64,000 nt of DNA, from assembly GCA_965234335.1 (NCBI GenBank), contig OZ248429.1, forward strand, positions 1-64,000. Reading direction: 5' to 3'. This DNA is from Leadbetterella lacustris (GTDB lineage: Bacteria; Bacteroidota; Bacteroidia; Cytophagales; Spirosomataceae). Positions within the stretch are counted from its first letter, which is position 1, and each line of letters begins with the position of its first letter. Below are positions 59,908-64,000 of the stretch, piece after piece. The notes under the pieces were generated by a model, which was not told the DNA's origin, did no database searches, and saw only the letters and a list, made by a program, of their open reading frames with translations. The position numbers and the translations under genes were made by a program.

Positions 59908-61145
59908 ACCTTGGGGGTCATACTATTTTTTATCAAAATTATATAATCGTAGAAATAAAGAATTGTTACAGTTAAGAAAATTAGCGACACAAACCAAGGC
60001 TGAAACCAGAAGGTCTCAAATTCGGCTATATTACCTTTAAGGATTTTAGATTCCCCTTCCATATTGAGGAAAATTGCCAAACTCACCAAAGAAAACCTCA
60101 CAATATCTTTGCGTAGCATGGCTAAAGATCCAGCAAACAGCACAAGAGGATGTGAGTAACGTGAGTGCATTTGGGTATTGAAGTAAAAGAAGAAAAGAAT
60201 AATCAGCACAATGGTCAACAAAACGTTTTCGAAATTAAAGGCGACATCAATATGTTTTCTGAAAATGTTGAGACATTTTAGCACGAAAGGCAACAAAACA
60301 AATCCCGAGAGGCTAAAGAACACCATGAGACCATAGGAATTATAGCTAAGATTAAATATGCCAAATCCGTCATGGAGCAACTGCGGATTTTTAAATATCA
60401 ACCACCATACGTTGTAAGCACCCATGCTAACATAAGGATATCTACCCACGCTATCAGTAAACGAATTGATGGCTAATTTAAGGTCGCCCGACAAAATAAA
60501 GGGAAGAAAAATAAGCATCTGTAGAAATACAACGGGTAATAAAGTAGCCAGTATCATCGAAAAAGAATACTTCTTGACTTCATCAAACAAAATCAGGCAA
60601 ATAAGCGGCAAAAATATAATACCTTGAAACTTGAAATTGATACACAATACCAAAAACAATAAACTCACTATTGGTTTCCTAAGCAATGCAAAAGTGATGG
60701 AAATAAATGCAAATCCGGTGTGTACACCATCCATCTGACCGAATAGAAAGTTGTTATACCAAAATGCGATATTCCCTAAAACCAGAAGCGGAAGCCACAT
60801 TGAATGTTTCAAATTCCTTAAATCCAATATCTTATAAACAAAAAACACGCTGACTATCTCAACAAAAAGCACTAAATATTTCAAGTGAAAAACTTTCAGA
60901 TAAACACTTTCTGGCGATGAATATATTTTACTAAAAAACCAAAGAAAGTAGTGCCACAATGGAGGATAATCTACTTCTAACTTATAAATATTTTGAATAC
61001 CAAAATGGTTGATATAATTACTCCATGTAATCCAGCAATTCCTGTCATTATTGCCCCAGATGTAGCTATTCGGAACGAAATAACATCCTATGAAAAAAAT
61101 TATTGCGTATATTACAATAGTTCTAAAATCCTTCGAAATTTGCAT
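59904..61145 (-). CDS. Membrane glycosyltransferase-like protein (GT-C type)
   Basis: 413 residues with about ten to eleven membrane helices. After the first helix comes NSYIWGNNDRNCWITWSNYI and KLEVDYPPLWHYFLWFFSKI, the early acidic-loop layout of GT-C mannosyltransferases (PIG-M/GT87-like). YNNFLFGQMDGVHTGFAFIS and FFYFNTQMHSRYSHPLVLF are further conserved parts. Such enzymes use lipid-linked sugars at the membrane. A decayed duplicate lies just upstream. The gene is followed by no partner but is preceded by a small lipoprotein gene 2 bases away, in one operon. Confidence 0.7.
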   Translation of the reverse strand: MQISKDFRTIVIYAIIFFIGCYFVPNSYIWGNNDRNCWITWSNYINHFGIQNIYKLEVDYPPLWHYFLWFFSKIYSSPESVYLKVFHLKYLVLFVEIVSVFFVYKILDLRNLKHSMWLPLLVLGNIAFWYNNFLFGQMDGVHTGFAFISITFALLRKPIVSLLFLVLCINFKFQGIIFLPLICLILFDEVKKYSFSMILATLLPVVFLQMLIFLPFILSGDLKLAINSFTDSVGRYPYVSMGAYNVWWLIFKNPQLLHDGFGIFNLSYNSYGLMVFFSLSGFVLLPFVLKCLNIFRKHIDVAFNFENVLLTIVLIILFFFYFNTQMHSRYSHPLVLFAGSLAMLRKDIVRFSLVSLAIFLNMEGESKILKGNIAEFETFWFQPWFVSLIFLTVTILYFYDYIILIKNSMTPKV

Positions 61146-61147
61146 TT

Positions 61148-61507
61148 TTATCTGTTAAGCGTTTTTTGATAATAGACAAATTCCTTATTTACTCCATCAT
61201 AATATTGTAAATTATTTGTTTTATAGTTTGGGAAAAGTAACGATTCGTAATCATTCTCTAATTTAAGCGAATACGACTGCCATTTGTAGTTAGTCCATAT
61301 TCTCTTCCAATTTCCGGATTGATCCAAAACGATAAGAGAATCCGTCATTTCGAAATCAATAATAATCTCAGGATATCGACTTTTACAGTTTTTTACGGTG
61401 TCCATGCAAGCCATATCTACCCATTTACCTTCTAATTGAAAGGTATTTTGGTGTGATTGACAATTCGTTAATAACAATACCAAAAAGGCAACAATTTTCG
61501 TGTGCAT
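61148..61507 (-). CDS. Small lipoprotein upstream of the glycosyltransferase
   Basis: 119 residues with a lipoprotein-like signal (MHTKIVAFLVLLLTNC, Cys16). The mature protein has EGKWVDMACMDTVKNCKSRY, then IDFEMTDSLIVLDQSGNWKR, and ends VNKEFVYYQKTLN. It looks like a small beta-barrel lipocalin-type lipoprotein, but I cannot name a family. It is translated just before the glycosyltransferase and was duplicated with it. Confidence 0.7.
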   Translation of the reverse strand: MHTKIVAFLVLLLTNCQSHQNTFQLEGKWVDMACMDTVKNCKSRYPEIIIDFEMTDSLIVLDQSGNWKRIWTNYKWQSYSLKLENDYESLLFPNYKTNNLQYYDGVNKEFVYYQKTLNR

Positions 61508-61667
61508 TAAATAAGTTGGACTGTCTGAAGATTATTTAAATTCAAATTTAAGTACAAAATAGCTAGTCCATCTTAGAATAAGATTAGAATTGTGTTATAA
61601 TCAGAAGTTTTTTATGCAACGGTAAATCTGTTGTCAACAATTTTTAACGGCAAAAAAAGTACCATAT
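61508..61667. other. Short spacer between the intact and decayed gene pairs
   Basis: 160 AT-rich bases without structure or coding potential. They presumably hold the promoter of the intact pair. Confidence 0.3.
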
Positions 61668-62905
61668 CTACAAAAAATAAAGTAAATGAAAAAACCTTAC
61701 GTATCTTTTGATACTTTCTGTGACAATCACTAGGAAGTCGTATAAGTACAATACAGTAACCAATAAGAATAGCAACGAAACAAACCACGGCTGAAACCAG
61801 ACTGTTTCAAACTCAATTATGTCTCCTTTGAGAATTTTAGAAGCTCCTTCCTTGTTTAGAAATACTGCCATACTTACCAATAAAAACCTTAGATAATCTT
61901 TCCTCAGAATGGCCAAAATCCCAGCAAAAAGGACCACGGAATGAGAATACCTTGCATGCATCTGTGCATTGAAATTGAAAAATGCCAAAACAATCAGGAT
62001 AGTAGGGAGTAAGACATTTTCAAAATTGAACTCGAGCTAGATTTTTTTATTGAAAATACCAAAATACTTTAGCCCAAATGGCAGAAGAATTAAAACAGAT
62101 AAACCGAAGAATGTCAATAAGCCTATCGCATTGAAGCTGAAATTAAAAACACCAATATTGTCGTTCATGATTTCGGGATGGGTAAATACCAACGACCAAA
62201 TGTTGTAAGCACCCATGCTCAGAAAAGGATATCTGCCCATGCTTTCTGAGAAGGAATTGAAAGCGAGTTTTATATCCGCCCGTAATTAATAAAGGTAAGA
62301 AAATTATTACCTGTAGAAACAGAACAGGCAGCACTAAGAATACGAACTATTTAAAACCGTAATGCCTTAATTGATCGAACAAAGTCAAAAAAAATATAAT
62401 CGGTAAAGATATAATGCCCTAAAACTTCAAATTCACATACAAAATGAAGAAAAGCAAACTTAAGGTAGGCTTTTTAAAAACTGCAAAAGATAGAGAGATA
62501 AAACCCAAGGCGGCAGAAACTCCGTCAACCTGCCCAAAAAATACATTATTGTACCAAAAAGCTATATTAAAAAGAATGACCAAGTGTAAAATATAAGACA
62601 ATGGGTACTTCCTAGATTCTAATATCCTATAAATCCGATATATACTTAGCTTTTCTACAAGTAAGACCAGGCATTTGAACTTGTTGATATTCAGGCAAAT
62701 CATATCAGAACTGCCCAGTACTTTAGCAATCAACCACAAGAAATAGTGCAACAGTAGCGGAAAATCTACTTGAAGTTTATAAATGTTTTGGACCCCGTAA
62801 TGGAGAATGTAATTACATCATGAAAACCAACAGTTTCGGTCATTTTTCCCCAAAAACGTACATATCGGAAAGAGGTAAGCACCCAATAATGAATATTTTG
62901 GTGTA
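61668..62905 (-). pseudogene. Decayed duplicate of the GT-C glycosyltransferase gene
   Basis: Pieces of the same protein lie in order in different frames: KLQVDFPLLLHYFLWLIAKV and YNNVFFGQVDGVSAALGFIS (62905-62419), VFLQVIIFLPLLIT-like and GRYPFLSMGAYNIWSLVF (62334-62037), and NFNAQMHARYSHSVVLFAGI to the end (61988-61668). At least four frameshifts or stops separate them. Similarity to the intact gene is high, so the duplication is not ancient. Confidence 0.85.
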
Positions 62906-62937
62906 TACAGATAATGCCTTTGGGTTTTTAGAGAATT

Positions 62938-63237
62938 TCAATTTTTTGATGAATCTAGTTTTTTATAATAGATGAATTTTTTGTTAATACCATCGGAGTA
63001 TGTCATCATATCTTTGTCATAAATTGGATACAACAATGTTTCGTAGTTATTTTCTAAAGTTAGCGTAGTGGCACTGTATTTATCACTTGAACAAACGGTC
63101 ATACTTTTGCCATTGTTATACTGCACCTCTACAGAATCTCCAAGATTACTATCCATTTTTATAATGGGAAATCTGCTAGTACAATTCTCTGTAATGCCCT
63201 TGCAAGCAACATCAATTCAAATGCCATCACTTGTAAA
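62938..63237 (-). pseudogene. Decayed duplicate of the small lipoprotein gene
   Basis: The C-terminal part MDSNLGDSVEVQYNNGKSMT and GINKKFIYYKKLDSS remains open. Upstream the frame reads IDVACKGITENCTSRFPII after an in-frame TGA that replaces the Trp of GKWVDMAC (TGG to TGA). The signal peptide is lost. It matches the layout of the intact lipoprotein-glycosyltransferase operon. Confidence 0.8.
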
Positions 63238-63508
63238 TTAACTATTTCGGTTTTGGCAGGACGTGAGATACAATAAAGCGGCTATTAGTAAGTGGGGCTT
63301 TCTGCTTCCAATAAAGAGAAACATAATTTCCTTACGAATATACTTAAAACCTAAATATCTTTTTGTTTTCGTGCGTGCTTCGTCAGGCGAAGCTGACCTT
63401 TTTTATATAATGGCATTCCAATACGTAAAACAAGCAAGGGTCGAAACGCTTGTTTTCGACCCTTATTCTAGTGTTTTTTAAAGTACTAAATACTAGCTCA
63501 ACAGTGTA
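63238..63508. other. Spacer with an 11-bp stem
   Basis: No gene. It contains the inverted repeat listed separately. Confidence 0.4.
63436..63464. terminator. Bidirectional hairpin after the MFS gene
   Basis: AAGGGTCGAAA pairs perfectly with TTTCGACCCTT around a 7-base loop. On the minus strand it lies 45 bases after the transporter stop codon, and it is A/T-bordered on both sides. Confidence 0.6.
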
Positions 63509-64000
63509 TTATAGCTCTATTTTTTTCATTTTGGGCACTAAAAAATGCATAATTAGCCATGCCAAAAGATAAGCACCTCCACAAATTAAAAACATGATGA
63601 AGTAGGCAGTTTCTATTTGGTTGATGCTTCTATAATAAACAAACATATTCTTTTGTACTGCCCAAGTCAATAAAATACCGCCGAGGCCTCCCATCATTCC
63701 ACCAATACCAGTTACTGAAGCAGTGGCCTTTTTGGGGAACATATCAGACACGGTAGTGAAAATATTTGCCGACCAAGCTTGGTGAGCGGATGCCGCAATA
63801 CCTATTACTAACACAGCCAGCCACATATTTATACGTCCTGCATATTGTGAAAGCACCACCGGTAAAACACAAAGAGCAAAAATAAACATGGAAGTTTTAC
63901 GGGCTTTAAAGGCCGGCATGTTTCTATTTATAAAGGCCATCGGCAAATAACCTCCACCCACACTACCAATTGTAGAAATCAAATACACTACGGCCGTTGG
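63509..64000 (-). CDS. MFS transporter, C-terminal part (hexuronate-type)
   Basis: The frame enters from the right edge and ends at 63509; about 163 residues are visible with four to five helices. GSVGGGYLPMAFINRNMPAF with basic KARK loop, HQAWSANIFTTVSDMFPKKA and ASVTGIGGMMGGLGGIL are the signature of the ACS/hexuronate (ExuT, KdgT) branch of the major facilitator superfamily, which imports glucuronate or galacturonate with protons. This fits uxuA and the other uronate genes. The start is outside the window. Confidence 0.85.
   Translation of the reverse strand, partial: PTAVVYLISTIGSVGGGYLPMAFINRNMPAFKARKTSMFIFALCVLPVVLSQYAGRINMWLAVLVIGIAASAHQAWSANIFTTVSDMFPKKATASVTGIGGMMGGLGGILLTWAVQKNMFVYYRSINQIETAYFIMFLICGGAYLLAWLIMHFLVPKMKKIEL

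Noticed and set aside
63263..63481. 72-residue protein near the right edge
   Set aside because: It runs through the terminator-like hairpin at 63436-63464 and begins within a decayed lipoprotein gene; no family pattern.

Overview
The window is AT-rich DNA from a member of the Bacteroidota, most likely Cytophagales (Spirosomaceae-like). The lineage is inferred from gene content: an OMP_b-brl-type TonB receptor-like barrel, Bacteroidota-type TAnnTTTG promoter elements, DUF3472/DUF5077, NIPSNAP, GMC and Gfo/Idh proteins, and signal peptides ending in short SxSAQ-like sites. No rRNA, tRNA or CRISPR array was seen.

1-10.2 kb is a defence/mobile island on the minus strand. An IS3-like element runs off the left edge and truncates a Bro-N antirepressor gene. 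Next comes a graveyard of restriction-methylase and RhuM fragments separated by three copies of a 228-bp palindrome-ended repeat. Then comes an operon hsdM-hsdS-[putative toxin, HTH antitoxin, SecB-like chaperone]-hsdR. This is a type I restriction-modification system with what looks like a toxin-antitoxin-chaperone (TAC) module embedded between hsdS and hsdR. hsdS also carries a C8 homopolymer in coding sequence. I consider this the most interesting locus of the window.

10.6-18.4 kb holds a striking 28-unit heptad (21-bp) repeat reading frame, an outer-membrane barrel protein, a family of about 400-bp MITE-like elements (12-bp terminal inverted repeats, 8-bp target duplications, one copy nested in another), broken toxin-antitoxin genes and an inositol oxygenase.

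18.4-25.4 kb and scattered genes further on (uxuA, GH43, a hexuronate-type MFS at the right edge) suggest growth on plant-wall uronates and rhamnogalacturonan: alpha/beta hydrolase, KdgF-like cupin, GntR regulator, L-rhamnose mutarotase, Ldh-family reductase and rhamnogalacturonan acetylesterase.

26.5-30.3 kb is a compact biosynthetic operon (UbiA prenyltransferase, type III polyketide synthase, methyltransferase, FAD monooxygenase), followed by a CLC-type channel/antiporter that resembles the fluoride-exporting branch.

31.8-64 kb is mostly housekeeping and lipoprotein genes (murE, metG, HIT, CPBP protease, flippase, GMC and Gfo/Idh oxidoreductases). It is interspersed with several toxin-antitoxin pairs, both intact and dead, and three local tandem duplications in different stages of decay: metalloprotease end plus lipoprotein, glycosyltransferase plus lipoprotein, and two 70-residue paralogues.
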